Source: Pichia kudriavzevii (lineage: Eukaryota; Ascomycota; Pichiomycetes; Pichiales; Pichiaceae). From it: a stretch of 64,000 nt of DNA. Each line of letters starts with the position of its first letter. Position 1 is the first letter of the stretch. Below, piece by piece: positions 16,740-27,425 of this stretch. The stretch lies in NCBI RefSeq assembly GCF_003054445.1, contig NC_042507.1, forward strand, positions 1,426,001-1,490,000. The letters run 5' to 3'. Both the position numbers and the translations under genes were made by a program. Below the pieces are notes generated by a model. That model ran no database searches, was not told the origin of the DNA, and saw only the letters and a program-made list of their open reading frames with translations.

Positions 16740-18758
16740 ATGAGCGTCGCCATGTCCATGCTGAGAAAAACGTGGACCCCCCTCCATATGGGGGGTCTTA
16801 GAACCAGCATCCTCTCGAGACACTATTCCATGGGCCACCACAGTGGCGAGACCAACCATGTTGCAGAAGGAGCAGGTGCACCTGTTGAGGCTGAGGCTGA
16901 GGCTGAGGCGCTAGAACATCAAGCTGCTGACGCCGTGAAACTCATCAGCTCTAACGTAGTTGAGGAGACAAACCTCCATCCTACTTTGAAGAGGGCCTTT
17001 GCAAAGACCATTGGTCCAACCCTCACCCCTGTCCAAGAACAGTGCATCAACGACTTTGTCTCTTCCGAACACGGTATCGTTGTTCGTGCGAAAACAGGTA
17101 CCGGTAAGACCTTTGCCTTTGGTCTCCCCGTCATCCATTCCGTCTTGAAATCAAGAGAACGTGATGTCAAGTTCACCGACAAATACGTCAACTCGGTCAT
17201 CTTTGCCCCAACCCGTGATTTGGCCACACAGATCCGTAAATCCATCTCCACCCTGTGGGACGACTGTGGTGCAAGAAAATTCCCAAGGGATTCCTCCAAC
17301 TATAGATTGAGAATCCCTAGAAACTGGGAATCGATCCCCTTGGTTATTGGTCAGACCCCCTACAGGCAAACAATGGATTATTTCCCCGGTAGAAGCGCTC
17401 CTCCTATTGTCGTGGCAACCCCGGGTAGATTTATGGATGCCTTGGAGAACCGTCAAGCGTTTCGTGATTCTCTCGTTCATCTCGAAAATATCATCATTGA
17501 TGAAGCTGATGAACTGTTGAATGGTAATTTCAAAGAAGATATCAATAATATCATTGACGAACTAAACGCCATTCGTAAACCAATCAAAGGTGTCGAGGAA
17601 CCAGGTGCTCCAGTCAAACCAAAGACAATGTTGTTCTCCGCCACTGTTAGTGACGATGTTTTCGAACTTGCCGAACGTGCAATCGGTCCCGAATTCCCCT
17701 TTGTTGACGTCACTGGTGCTAAAACAGAGGAAGTCAACGAAAACATCACTCAAATCCTGGTTCAAACAGAAAGTATCTACGACTCTTATATTGCTGCGGT
17801 AAGCTTTATTTTGGATAACCAAAGGCAAAAGAACTTCAAACCAATTATTTTCTTAAGTACCACTTCATCTGTTGATTTCTTTGCCAAACTTTTCTCGGAC
17901 ATTCTAAGGGCTGAAGGTTGTCGTCGCCGTGTTTTACCTTTCCATGGTAAACTACCTCAAGGTAAACGTGATAACTCTCAAAAGATTTTCCGTGAATCAT
18001 CCAATGCCATCCTCGTTGCTTCGGGTATTGGTGCAAGAGGTATGGATTTCCCTGGTGTTACCCATGTTATTCAAATCGGCGTTTCTTCTGAAATTGACTC
18101 TCATACTCACAAGATTGGACGTACTGGGCGTGCAGGTAAAAAGGGTGAAGCGTTATTGTTCACTTCCAAACTTGAAGAACCTTTCGTTAAAGCACTAATT
18201 AAGAATGGTAATAAATTTGGTGAGACAATCGAATTTGATAGTACAACACCTGAAGCATTAGATGTTGCAGAAAAAATCAAGAAACAAACTAACTCTTACC
18301 TAGACTTAGACGAGACTTTTTTGAAGAATTTGTCTCATTACCGGAACATCCCTTCCAAGATTGCAAAGTTAAATCAAACAGCTCTCGCGATGGATGTCGC
18401 TAAAACCTACTCCGCATTATCTGGTGAAGCTGTGTATGACGAAGACGAAGAACCGGTTAAGTTGACCATGTCTTACAACATGGCTGACAAAATGGGTTTA
18501 AAGTGGGAAGAGTTGGAAGATTATTACAACTTCACTGGTAGACGTCCACAGAAATCCAAGTCTGGTTCTTTTAACGGTAGAAACAACAATAGACAAAGTA
18601 AGGGTAATTGGTCAAATAACAGGAGTGAGAGAGGTGGTTACAGAGACAGCAATAGAGGTGGTTATAGAAATGATCACAGAGACAGTTACAAAAGTAGAAG
18701 TAACAGAAACAGCAGAAACAGTGATAGATGGGAAGACTCGAGTGAACAGAGGTGGTGA
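16740..18758 (+). CDS. MSS116: Mitochondrial DEAD-box RNA helicase Mss116
   Basis: RNA chaperone helicase of the mitochondrial matrix that promotes group I and II intron splicing and translation. 672 residues, close to the 664 of S. cerevisiae. The N-terminus (first about 30 residues, R/K/S-rich) looks like a targeting presequence, followed by a short Ala-Glu repeat. Helicase motifs are all seen: AKTGTGKT (117-124), PTRDLATQ, TPGR, DEAD (254-257), SAT (300-302), IIFLST, the GARGMDF motif V and HKIGRTGR (457-464). A C-terminal extension of about 500-600 follows. It ends in a basic, Asn/Arg/Gly-rich tail, as in the Mss116/CYT-19 group. Met5 or Met7 could also start translation. Confidence 0.93.
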   Translation: MSVAMSMLRKTWTPLHMGGLRTSILSRHYSMGHHSGETNHVAEGAGAPVEAEAEAEALEHQAADAVKLISSNVVEETNLHPTLKRAFAKTIGPTLTPVQEQCINDFVSSEHGIVVRAKTGTGKTFAFGLPVIHSVLKSRERDVKFTDKYVNSVIFAPTRDLATQIRKSISTLWDDCGARKFPRDSSNYRLRIPRNWESIPLVIGQTPYRQTMDYFPGRSAPPIVVATPGRFMDALENRQAFRDSLVHLENIIIDEADELLNGNFKEDINNIIDELNAIRKPIKGVEEPGAPVKPKTMLFSATVSDDVFELAERAIGPEFPFVDVTGAKTEEVNENITQILVQTESIYDSYIAAVSFILDNQRQKNFKPIIFLSTTSSVDFFAKLFSDILRAEGCRRRVLPFHGKLPQGKRDNSQKIFRESSNAILVASGIGARGMDFPGVTHVIQIGVSSEIDSHTHKIGRTGRAGKKGEALLFTSKLEEPFVKALIKNGNKFGETIEFDSTTPEALDVAEKIKKQTNSYLDLDETFLKNLSHYRNIPSKIAKLNQTALAMDVAKTYSALSGEAVYDEDEEPVKLTMSYNMADKMGLKWEELEDYYNFTGRRPQKSKSGSFNGRNNNRQSKGNWSNNRSERGGYRDSNRGGYRNDHRDSYKSRSNRNSRNSDRWEDSSEQRW

Positions 18759-18768
18759 TTTCAACTTT

Positions 18769-18804
18769 AATTTTGCTAATAATTTTGCTAATAGTTTTGC
18801 TAAT
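18769..18804. repeat. 12-bp tandem repeat in the MSS116 3' region
   Basis: Three consecutive near-identical copies of aattttgctaat begin 11 bp after the MSS116 stop. No function is evident. Confidence 0.85.
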
Positions 18805-18992
18805 ATTAACATTTTACAACTTACTTGATACATAGGTGACCTCAATAATTAGTATGCTTTGAAGCATAACAAATCAACTTTGTATATACTGATATGATAT
18901 GTATGGTCTAAATAAATAAAAAGCTTTTCCTCTTTTTTTTTAATCTACCTTCATTCTTTTCTCTTTTTGAGCTTATATCTGTAGTATTACAA

Positions 18993-20447
18993 TCAATACG
19001 AAGTAATAATGAACAGTTCATCTAAAAGTAACTTTCTGCATGTAGTGATTTTACTCTCAACACTACTATCGACTTTAAAAGAAAGTACACTAGTGAGCCG
19101 ATCTTTCAATTCAGTTTCTAACTTACTCAGTATTTTCTTTAGCAACACCTTTTCTGTTGTGAGATAATACTCACCTTCAGTTAATCCTTGGTAGAATTTT
19201 TCTAGTCTCGCAGGACAAACATATGATCGTTGTAGTTCATTGAATGTGAATTCCGATTCTGCTTCGATTAGAGAAGCCAGGACTATCCTTGTGCGAAATG
19301 AAGGATGGACAGAAACGTTTATTTTACCACCTAATAACCTTGTATCATCAATGCCCAATGTGTAATCATCGTAATAACCTACTTGCTTCAACCACTCCAC
19401 CACATTTTTCTTCTTCGGTAAACTGAGCAACTTTTTCACAATTTCGGATATATTGACAGTGTTATACGGATTGAAACACTTATAGCTATAATCATTTGAA
19501 GACATATAATTCAACTCTGATGTAGAGAATCCATACTCGCATTGAAGAAAGGTGTCATCATGAGGACCATAACTGAACCAAACATGCTCATCCTTTTGGA
19601 TTCCATCTATTGAATCTACTTCATAACCGCTTTTAGCTTCTTTGGCAATCGCATTGGAATCCATGGTTTTGTGATTAATATAGTCAACAAACGGCACCAT
19701 GGTTATGCTGCTCTCCTCTTTGAATTTCGTTTTTCCAATAGGGAGGCATGAATGTAGCTTATAGTACAGACATCTTGTATTCACTGCCAACCATGCCCAT
19801 AAGTATTCTTCTTCCTTAATACCTAATTCTAAATTGCCAGAAATACTGGATATTTGGTGGATGTCATTATAAAATTGTTCAATCTGTTTCTTCGAATGTA
19901 AAATACATGATCTCGGGAGTAAATTATATATTTTTTTGGATACAGGCGGTGAATTTCTAAGATTCCAGGTCATGGGTATTCCCTCATATTCGCCTAGGTT
20001 GGGAAAACAGTCTAACAACGGCTGCCAAAAAGAATTTTTTCCTCTTTTCTTCTCAAGGCATATATAAAGAACTAAAAGTTGATGTGAAGTCAATTTCAAT
20101 AATCGATCAAAGTCCAATTTGGAATATAAGACGGTAATTGCATCTTGTGGGGTGTCAAATACTCTGACATCAAAATTTGTAATGTTTTTCTTCAAAAAGG
20201 CTAAAGCATTTTGGTTGAATGGAGACAAAAATTTTAAAATGTTCAGATAATTAAGTAAAAACTTTTTGGGAATTTTTATCAGATTGGTTGATGCCTGTAC
20301 TTCTTCACCTGTCACTATACAGCGTCCTTTGTCTGGGTCATTAGTCACGTGAAGAACCTCTGAAATAAATGCTTTGGTTTTTGTTCTGTCATTTTCACAA
20401 GGTATTTCTAGCCAATCTTTGAGCCTTTGCACTTTCGTGGAATTCAT
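18993..20447 (-). CDS. SET-domain protein lysine methyltransferase (Rkm/Efm type)
   Basis: 484 residues from the ATG at 20447. It resembles the split-SET/RuBisCO-LSMT group that methylates ribosomal proteins or elongation factors in yeast (Rkm1-4, Efm1). Visible features are a split SET domain with an EEYLWAWLAVNTRCLYY core, the MVPFVDYINHKTMDSNA segment (the family's NH motif for AdoMet binding) and WFSYGPHDDTFLQCEYGF (the SYG...N/F motif before the post-SET region). A helical substrate-binding domain follows (about 300-470). I cannot tell which target or paralogue it matches. Divergent from CAB5 (253 bp apart) and convergent with MSS116. Confidence 0.8.
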   Translation of the reverse strand: MNSTKVQRLKDWLEIPCENDRTKTKAFISEVLHVTNDPDKGRCIVTGEEVQASTNLIKIPKKFLLNYLNILKFLSPFNQNALAFLKKNITNFDVRVFDTPQDAITVLYSKLDFDRLLKLTSHQLLVLYICLEKKRGKNSFWQPLLDCFPNLGEYEGIPMTWNLRNSPPVSKKIYNLLPRSCILHSKKQIEQFYNDIHQISSISGNLELGIKEEEYLWAWLAVNTRCLYYKLHSCLPIGKTKFKEESSITMVPFVDYINHKTMDSNAIAKEAKSGYEVDSIDGIQKDEHVWFSYGPHDDTFLQCEYGFSTSELNYMSSNDYSYKCFNPYNTVNISEIVKKLLSLPKKKNVVEWLKQVGYYDDYTLGIDDTRLLGGKINVSVHPSFRTRIVLASLIEAESEFTFNELQRSYVCPARLEKFYQGLTEGEYYLTTEKVLLKKILSKLETELKDRLTSVLSFKVDSSVESKITTCRKLLLDELFIITSY

Positions 20448-20700
20448 CAATTTCAGTGTTTAGTGCCTTGGAATTCAAATTGTTTATCTAACTATGGCGT
20501 CTTGAGATCTCTCTATCAATCTTAATCCAACAATATCCAGATGTTGGAAAAAGATGTGGAATAGGGACATATTTTCATTTATTGATTTCATGTCGCAATT
20601 TTTTGAGGGTGTCTCAGATTTGGGGTTTTGATGCTATGAAGAAATGATGAATTCCAATAGGCAGCTCAATTGAATTTACACTCCAAAGCTCTTAATAGAT

Positions 20701-21432
20701 ATGCTTATTCTAGGTCTTACGGGTGGTATTGCAACAGGAAAATCTACAGTATCCAAGCATCTTGCTGAAAAGCATAATATTCCGATCATTGATGCAGATA
20801 AAATAGCTAGAGAGATTGTGGAGCCAGGCACCCCTTGTTACAATCTCATTGTTGAATATTTTGCACCTCTGATCCCAGATCTAGTAGACCTCGATACCGG
20901 AGTACTCAATAGGGGAGCTCTTGGAGCTCATGTTTTCACACACAAGAAAGATTTAGAAAAGCTGAATTCAATAACACATCCAGCTGTTAAGAAAAAGATT
21001 CTACATACGATATTGAAAGAGTATTTTAGTTTCAGTCCTGTCGTTATTCTGGACGTTCCTCTCCTTTTTGAAAGCGGAATGGATTGGTTATGCTCAAAAG
21101 TCCTAACGATAACTTGTAATGATGAAATTCAGCTGAGGAGGTTATTACACCGAAACAAAGACTTGACTCGAGACCAGGCTTTAAGCCGAATCAATTCCCA
21201 AATGAAAGTTTTGAAGAAAGCCCAAATGAGTGATTATATAATCGAAAATAATGGAACACTGGATGATTTGGTAACTAAAGTTGACGAATTTGTCTGTCAT
21301 CATCTCCATGCTTTAAATAGTAAAGCTTGTTTTGACTACTGGGTTAACCTGGCAGAGGTACTATTTCCCCCGTTAGCTCTTGTAGGTGCTCTTTATGCAT
21401 TAAGTAGAAGATTCTCCGTGAAGTACTTTTAG
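20701..21432 (+). CDS. CAB5: Dephospho-CoA kinase
   Basis: CoaE-family kinase for the last step of coenzyme A synthesis (dephospho-CoA + ATP to CoA). 243 residues, matching yeast Cab5 (241). The P-loop is GLTGGIATGKST (5-16). The IIDADKIAREIV segment, the DVPLLFESGM motif (about 118-127) and the RRLLHRNKDLT lid region are intact. A hydrophobic C-terminal stretch (YWVNLAEVLFPPLALVGALYAL) looks like a membrane anchor, as in fungal Cab5. Convergent with the downstream unknown gene. Confidence 0.95.
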   Translation: MLILGLTGGIATGKSTVSKHLAEKHNIPIIDADKIAREIVEPGTPCYNLIVEYFAPLIPDLVDLDTGVLNRGALGAHVFTHKKDLEKLNSITHPAVKKKILHTILKEYFSFSPVVILDVPLLFESGMDWLCSKVLTITCNDEIQLRRLLHRNKDLTRDQALSRINSQMKVLKKAQMSDYIIENNGTLDDLVTKVDEFVCHHLHALNSKACFDYWVNLAEVLFPPLALVGALYALSRRFSVKYF

Positions 21433-21570
21433 TGTGAGAGCTTTTCGAGTCTTTCAGAAAAACACATATTGATGAGATGTCGTATTAAGTGCTTTATAAA
21501 TTATAGTCTATACATGGATATATGATTAGTAAATAGTTTGGTCAAATCAAGACAACATGCTTATACTATG

Positions 21571-21590
21571 TATATATATATATATATATA
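21571..21590. repeat. (TA)10 dinucleotide microsatellite
   Basis: Ten TA units between the convergent stops of CAB5 and the coiled-coil gene, likely in both 3' regions. Confidence 0.95.
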
Positions 21591-21595
21591 TGATG

Positions 21596-22741
21596 CTAAA
21601 GTTTGCAATGCCTTGATCTACCATCATCCTCTCTTGCCTTTTCTCGCTGTCTTAACACAGTTACCTCGTGAAGTAAGCCATCCAAATAAGCCTTCATGTC
21701 TTCTCTCTCCAATAGAAATCTATCTTTTTCCATCTTCCATTTTTCCCTTTCACTGTCACTAACTGCCTTTGTTTTCTCAAGTAAAGCCTTATTTTGTTCT
21801 TCGACAAATTCGAGTTTATCTAGTACTTTATTATATGATTCACATAGTGATAAATAGTTGGTTCTCAAAATGGAAAAACATTTCAAAAACTTGTTCTCTT
21901 CATTCGATGAACTAGAAATAGAATTTTGTGGCTGTGCATTCGGTTTTCCTGTCTTATTCTTCCTCCTTTTAGTTCCTTCGTTTTTTTTTGTACTATTGTT
22001 GCTGGAATTGGCTCTTTTACGTGGAAATTGAGCCTGAGCAGGCAGAACCGATTCAAGTTGTCTCCCATCGTTCGGTTTCTTAGAAAGCTCTTGTGATTTT
22101 GAAACAGCGACACTGGGTATATGAACGTTTTTCTCCAGCCCAGGCTCGGGGTGTATGCTTTTTGGTCGCCCATTAAAAGAATATATCATTTGTTCAATTT
22201 CTTTATCCAATTCAAAATCATCGATTAGGAATTTTCCAGTAGTATTATCTTGTTCTAGATCTATTTTGTCATTATGCAGGGGATTTACGCATTCTTTATC
22301 ATTCTGCAATAATTCATTTCCTGTATTTGTTTCTGTGTTATTTATGAAAATATCGACTTTACTACTGAAATCATCGTCCAATATATGGGATCGGAATATA
22401 CCATGATCGTCTATGCTCTGTATCATTTCATGGCCAACAGAAGAATTTGATGTACATGATTCTAATGAATCAATAGGCGTGTAGGGAAAATTTGATTCTG
22501 GTGAAGATTCGTATTCCCTACTGCTATTGTTAGAGTTATTCGTTCTTTCAAGTGAGTCTGAATGCAATTGTGAATTGATATTCACCATTTTCTCTTCTCC
22601 GGCATCAACCTGGCATTTCAATACAGGTGAAATTCCAATTCGATCAATATACAAATCTTTCCTCACTATATCAGAAAATTCATCACCATGTTGCAAATCG
22701 TCTTTAGAATTATAACCTCCCTCGATTAATGTCTGTGCCAT
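21596..22741 (-). CDS. Unrecognised protein: acidic N-half, basic patch, C-terminal coiled coil
   Basis: 381 residues, not recognised. The first about 230 residues are acidic and Ser/Asn/Asp-rich without a clear fold. A basic patch (FPRKRANSS ... GTKRRKNKTGK, about 238-268) looks like a nuclear localisation signal. The last about 95 residues form a charged coiled coil (FSILRTNYLSLCESYNKVLD ... DRFLLEREDMKAYLDGLLHE). The ORF is long, its neighbours are ordered and its codon use is similar, so it is likely a real gene. It could be a nuclear or spindle-associated factor; basic-zipper geometry is not convincing. It is the last protein gene before the gene-poor zone. Confidence 0.65.
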   Translation of the reverse strand: MAQTLIEGGYNSKDDLQHGDEFSDIVRKDLYIDRIGISPVLKCQVDAGEEKMVNINSQLHSDSLERTNNSNNSSREYESSPESNFPYTPIDSLESCTSNSSVGHEMIQSIDDHGIFRSHILDDDFSSKVDIFINNTETNTGNELLQNDKECVNPLHNDKIDLEQDNTTGKFLIDDFELDKEIEQMIYSFNGRPKSIHPEPGLEKNVHIPSVAVSKSQELSKKPNDGRQLESVLPAQAQFPRKRANSSNNSTKKNEGTKRRKNKTGKPNAQPQNSISSSSNEENKFLKCFSILRTNYLSLCESYNKVLDKLEFVEEQNKALLEKTKAVSDSEREKWKMEKDRFLLEREDMKAYLDGLLHEVTVLRQREKAREDDGRSRHCKL

Positions 22742-25040
22742 TGTAAAATAGGTGGTGGCTAGTATAGTATTTGTCTTTTTTTTCTTTAAAGCTTAGAAAT
22801 AGTGGGGGTATGTATGTGTGTCCTGATAGATTTTTGAATAGGCAGTAATGTAGTATTGGTCAAATTGGCTAGATATTAACCAATTCTAGGGATATTACAG
22901 CTATGAAATACAACTACAAACTGAAATAAAAAAATTTTAGAGCCTGAAAAGAAATATTTTTTTGGCTATTAAATCGTATTTTTTAGCCGTGATAAGTCTA
23001 GAATTTTTATGCTGGTGGTGCACGGGTGTTATTCTAATTAGATCTCTGCTACAATGACACCCCAAGTTCAAAAGTATACGAATACCAACAACTTCTGTAC
23101 TCAATGGTTTTTTACACAACCTGATGTGAACTGAACCTATATTCTTGTGTAGCACAATAGACCTTCTGTAGAACAGGAAAGAATATGATTGGTATACATA
23201 CCGATGAAGAGTTTCTTCCATTAAGTTGAAACAAGCAGGGGAAACAAGCAGCTGAAACAAAATACTTCTTCCCCTGATCCCATGAAGTCATGGTGGCTGG
23301 TTGCTTCTTGCAATATCGAGTCACGTGGGTAAGCTATTTAAGGTTATCATTTGAAAAACGATAAATGTCAAGTAGAAGAGCTTACATTCCCTAAGGAACT
23401 AGCCGACAGTTCAAATATCTCAACAGAATATGCTTGTAATATTGTACGTTGCATATTCTCATCAGCTGCTTAGGTTGGCGGTCAGCAGATACTGTACTGA
23501 TACAAGCACAAAATTGAATCTCCCTACAATTCACTGATTTATTCTCTTGAACTAAAATACGAATGGTGAATATCTTAACGAAATCGATGATTTCTTATTA
23601 GGAAGCCCCTATAGGCGCATCAGTTAACCAAAAGCTCGCATCTAGTGTTGGTTGTTAATGTTGCTTGAAAATATTGTAGCCTTATTGAGATTAGATTTTA
23701 TTTCATATAAAAGAGATTGTATTGTTTCAAAGAACCTCTACTGATTTAGTCTGAAAATGTAGATCCTGCTTTATCAAGGATAAACAGCCACAGCACTTGG
23801 CATAAATCAATACATCCTTTCTTATTAAGATCCTATATAAAGATAAACTTATCTTTGCTTATATAGGTCTTTTTATATGCTTATGATTGCTGGGGTAAAC
23901 CCATTTTCAGATTGAATAATTGCTTCGTATTATTTATTTTTCTGTGTTAGCAAACATATATTATTTCCAAAACTAGGCAAATACAAAAACCGTAACTTCG
24001 AAGGATCTACTTGAGCTCCCTTACATTCCAAGGTCTCCCATTTACTATGATCTAATGGACCGATAAACTTTCATTCAAACGCTAGAAGAAATTTAAGGCT
24101 CTTTTATTGTTGATTGTTATCAAAACAATTGATGGTCTACTGAATGGTTCCAAAATGATTCGCCTACATTACCCATGCAAATCCAGGAAAAACCTCTAAA
24201 GTGGTTTAATATAATGTCTGGCTAAGTTCTGAGTCCCACTGATATTATATATCCCAACTATCTTTATTACTACCCACAAACATTACTTTAGACATATACT
24301 TTGTAAACTGGCTCTGAAGCTGTTACTTCAAGAACTTCACGAAACAAAACATAGAACCAATCCCATCGATATTGGTTATACCCGTATTTTCAAATTTTTG
24401 AGATGCAAGAAAGAAGTCAATGAAGATACAAATGCTTATTTTTACAAACGGGGCAACGAATCAATAACTGAAAAGTATATATAATTGTGGTGGCGTTCGT
24501 TTAATGTTGATTTATTTTGGAAGTTGAATTTTTCAAAGTAGAAAGCCATGTTATAATTAACTCCAGTATTTAAAATGAAACCAATCATATAATAGATATG
24601 ATTACTAGCATAAAGAGATAGTCTCATATAAAGGAGATAAAAACTTTCCATCACTACAGAAGTATTTCATCGTTTTTTTTTTTTTTTGAGGCATAATCAT
24701 ACTATTACTGAAGGAAATCAGTTATGAAGATAATTTTGTGTATAGTGTAAATGCAGAAATAGTTAGAGTTTTCAAATACAATATGTGTATAACTGGACGA
24801 ACCATAAAAGGGCAAATGCTGTTTGGAAACAGCCTGCAAAGCAAAAAATTTACACTTATAAATGCTCACTCTTGATTAAAAAAACTAGATAATAAAGCGT
24901 TTTGTTTACATATTAATTTATTTTTCTTATTCTTCCCACTAAAGCTAGCACATGTGAGTAAAAAATAAATTTTAAAAAGTATTTTCACAGAATGAGAATA
25001 CTTTTTGATATTTAACACCAAAAGTTACATAACACTGATT
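22742..25040. other. 2.3-kb gene-free AT-rich stretch
   Basis: No credible gene. Open frames are under about 110 codons and look random. A 10-bp perfect hairpin (aaaaagtatt at 24974-24983 against 24997-25006) lies 35 bp before tRNA-Glu. A T run sits at 24676-24686. Possibly decayed gene or element remnants; nothing is recognisable. Confidence 0.6.
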
Positions 25041-25112
25041 TCCGATATAGTGTAACGGCTATCACGGTCCGCTTTCACCGGGCAGACCCGGGTTCGACTC
25101 CCGGTATCGGAA
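25041..25112 (+). tRNA. tRNA-Glu (anticodon UUC)
   Basis: Full cloverleaf in 72 bases. The acceptor stem tccgata pairs with tatcgga, the D-arm is of AGTGTAACGGCTATCAC type, and the anticodon loop cttucac form reads TTC at positions 34-36. The T-arm has ggttcgactcc. No intron, no encoded CCA, followed by a T-rich terminator. The sequence is close to the yeast tRNA-Glu(UUC). Confidence 0.96.
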
Positions 25113-25140
25113 TATTTTTTTACTTTTCTTCTTGACTGTT

Positions 25141-25177
25141 GTCACGTGTTATACACTAGGGCTAGTAGTAACCCTAA
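25141..25177. promoter_or_regulatory. Cbf1-like and Tbf1-like sites upstream of RPS31
   Basis: GTCACGTG (25141-25148) is a centromere-binding-factor-1 E-box. TAGGGCTA (25157-25164) and AACCCTAA (25170-25177) are Tbf1-type sites. They sit about 205-240 bp before the RPS31 start. The combination is known from ribosomal-protein promoters of non-Saccharomyces yeasts such as Candida albicans. Binding is inferred from motif only. Confidence 0.55.
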
Positions 25178-25294
25178 TTACTGTCTTCGGAACTTGCGCG
25201 TTTTTTTGTTCTCCTTGGTCTGGCATCAATCCCCTCTCTGTAGCTGAATATTTTTCCATGTATTTTAGATAAGTGTAAATTATTAAGACGATAA

Positions 25295-25831
<537 letters not shown>

Positions 25832-27352
25832 GTGTAATTATTTTATAAATTTTATTTATGATATACATAGTTAACCTTACTTTAGCAAGTTTTAAATCCA
25901 ACCTATTATTTTTTGTTTTACAACTTGATTTGAAATGAAATTTATCAAAGTCAGAACCTAGAAAATTGTAAGCCGAATTGGCTTTGAGTGCCCTATCAAC
26001 AGATAAGACGAACATACTCATCAATCAATAGACCATATATTTGTATTTCGAAGGCATATATGACTCACTCGTATGTCTCTTGCTATTAATTATCGATCTA
26101 TTTCATCTAGCAAAATCAAAAAAAAAAGAAGCGCAGAGAAATGAATCAAATTTAGATATTCAAATTTGGAAGCGTTAGCACCGGGGCACTAAAACGAGAA
26201 CAAACTCTAGACGCCGTGTTATATAGCAGCATATCTCGTTTTCAAACAGAACAGTAGCATAAAATCGTCATTTTGCATTAAAAAGCATACGGGTCAGTAG
26301 AAATAAAATAGGAGATGTTATCATCTAGGGAATAATAATTGGATATATATAATGAGCAAAATGTTTACTGGAAACAGAATACATGGGATGTTATTTCTTC
26401 GAAACACTACGTGGCTGCTATGACATATCAAGCTCGATTATAAGATATTAATGACTGAAACATCAATAACGCATTGTGAGGGTGAAAACCACACAAGGAA
26501 TAAGGAACGATTGAAAGGAACAGTACCGTTTGAAGTACCGGAAGTCAGTAATATCTTCATACAGTATTTTTCCTGATCTATAACTAAGACGTGCTATTTC
26601 CTTTTTTTACTTCATGGACCAAAGTGGTCCTAGAAAAGGGGGAAAAGGCTCAATTTTCATTTTAATATTGGTACGGAAAAAGTTTCAGTTTGGTATATGC
26701 TTGAGAGAGTTTAAAATTTAGCCTTCAATACCCAGTGCTGCACTGAATTTTCCGTCAGTTTACATTTACCCGCCATGTTTCTTTTCCACAATTTTAAAGT
26801 TTATGATAATTTCTCAGACTCAGATCCACACGTCCATGGGATTGCATGCACTGCCGGACGCAATTTTTGTCAGATTAGTCATGCTTATCTGCAAACAGAC
26901 CTGAAGTTTCACTATGGATACTTTAGACCAATAACGAGATTTGAATCACTGCCAAAAATCCTCCAATCAGCTTATTATTACTAGATAAGATATGGTATGT
27001 TAAAGACTAACAAAAGTCAATAACACATAACTGTTTGCTATGTACTTTTTAATAGTTTAAACCACTAAATTGAAAAGGGAAAGACGAATGTCTTGCAAGT
27101 TCTGTTTTCTCCATTCTCATTATATAATAGCTGCATAGTTAAATCTTTCAAGTCAAGAATTGAATATGGGCACTATATATATGATATTGTCTTTCTTTAG
27201 AAGTAAAAGCCCAAAAAACCACAAAAATCGAATACAGAGTTATGTCGGAAATTGGCTAACTCTCCGATGTAAATGATTGAAAACATCTTCATGAAAGCTG
27301 AGGAATGGGAAGGACAGTATCCGCCACGCAAAAAAAATTAAGCTAATGCCAG
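25832..27352. other. 1.5-kb gene-free stretch between RPS31 and tRNA-Arg
   Basis: No supported gene. A 69-codon frame at 26775-26984 has no recognisable similarity. A short hairpin (ggacca aag tggtcc) lies near 26616-26631. Nothing else is recognised. Confidence 0.55.
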
Positions 27353-27425
27353 CACCCATGCTGGGAGTCGAACCCAGAATCTTTTGATTAGAAGTCAAAC
27401 GCGTTAACCATTACGCTACACGGGC
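27353..27425 (-). tRNA. tRNA-Arg (anticodon UCU)
   Basis: 73-base cloverleaf on the minus strand. The acceptor GCCCGTG pairs with CATGGGT, with G as discriminator. The D-arm is TAGCGTAATGGTTAACGC. The anticodon stem-loop TTTGA-CTTCTAA-TCAAA reads TCT, and the T-arm is GGGTTCGACTCCC. No intron. A run of eight A (T on the transcribed strand) at about 27330-27337 is the terminator. Confidence 0.96.

Noticed and set aside
26775-26984. 69-codon frame between RPS31 and tRNA-Arg
   Set aside because: Short, unrecognised, no conserved context; likely chance.
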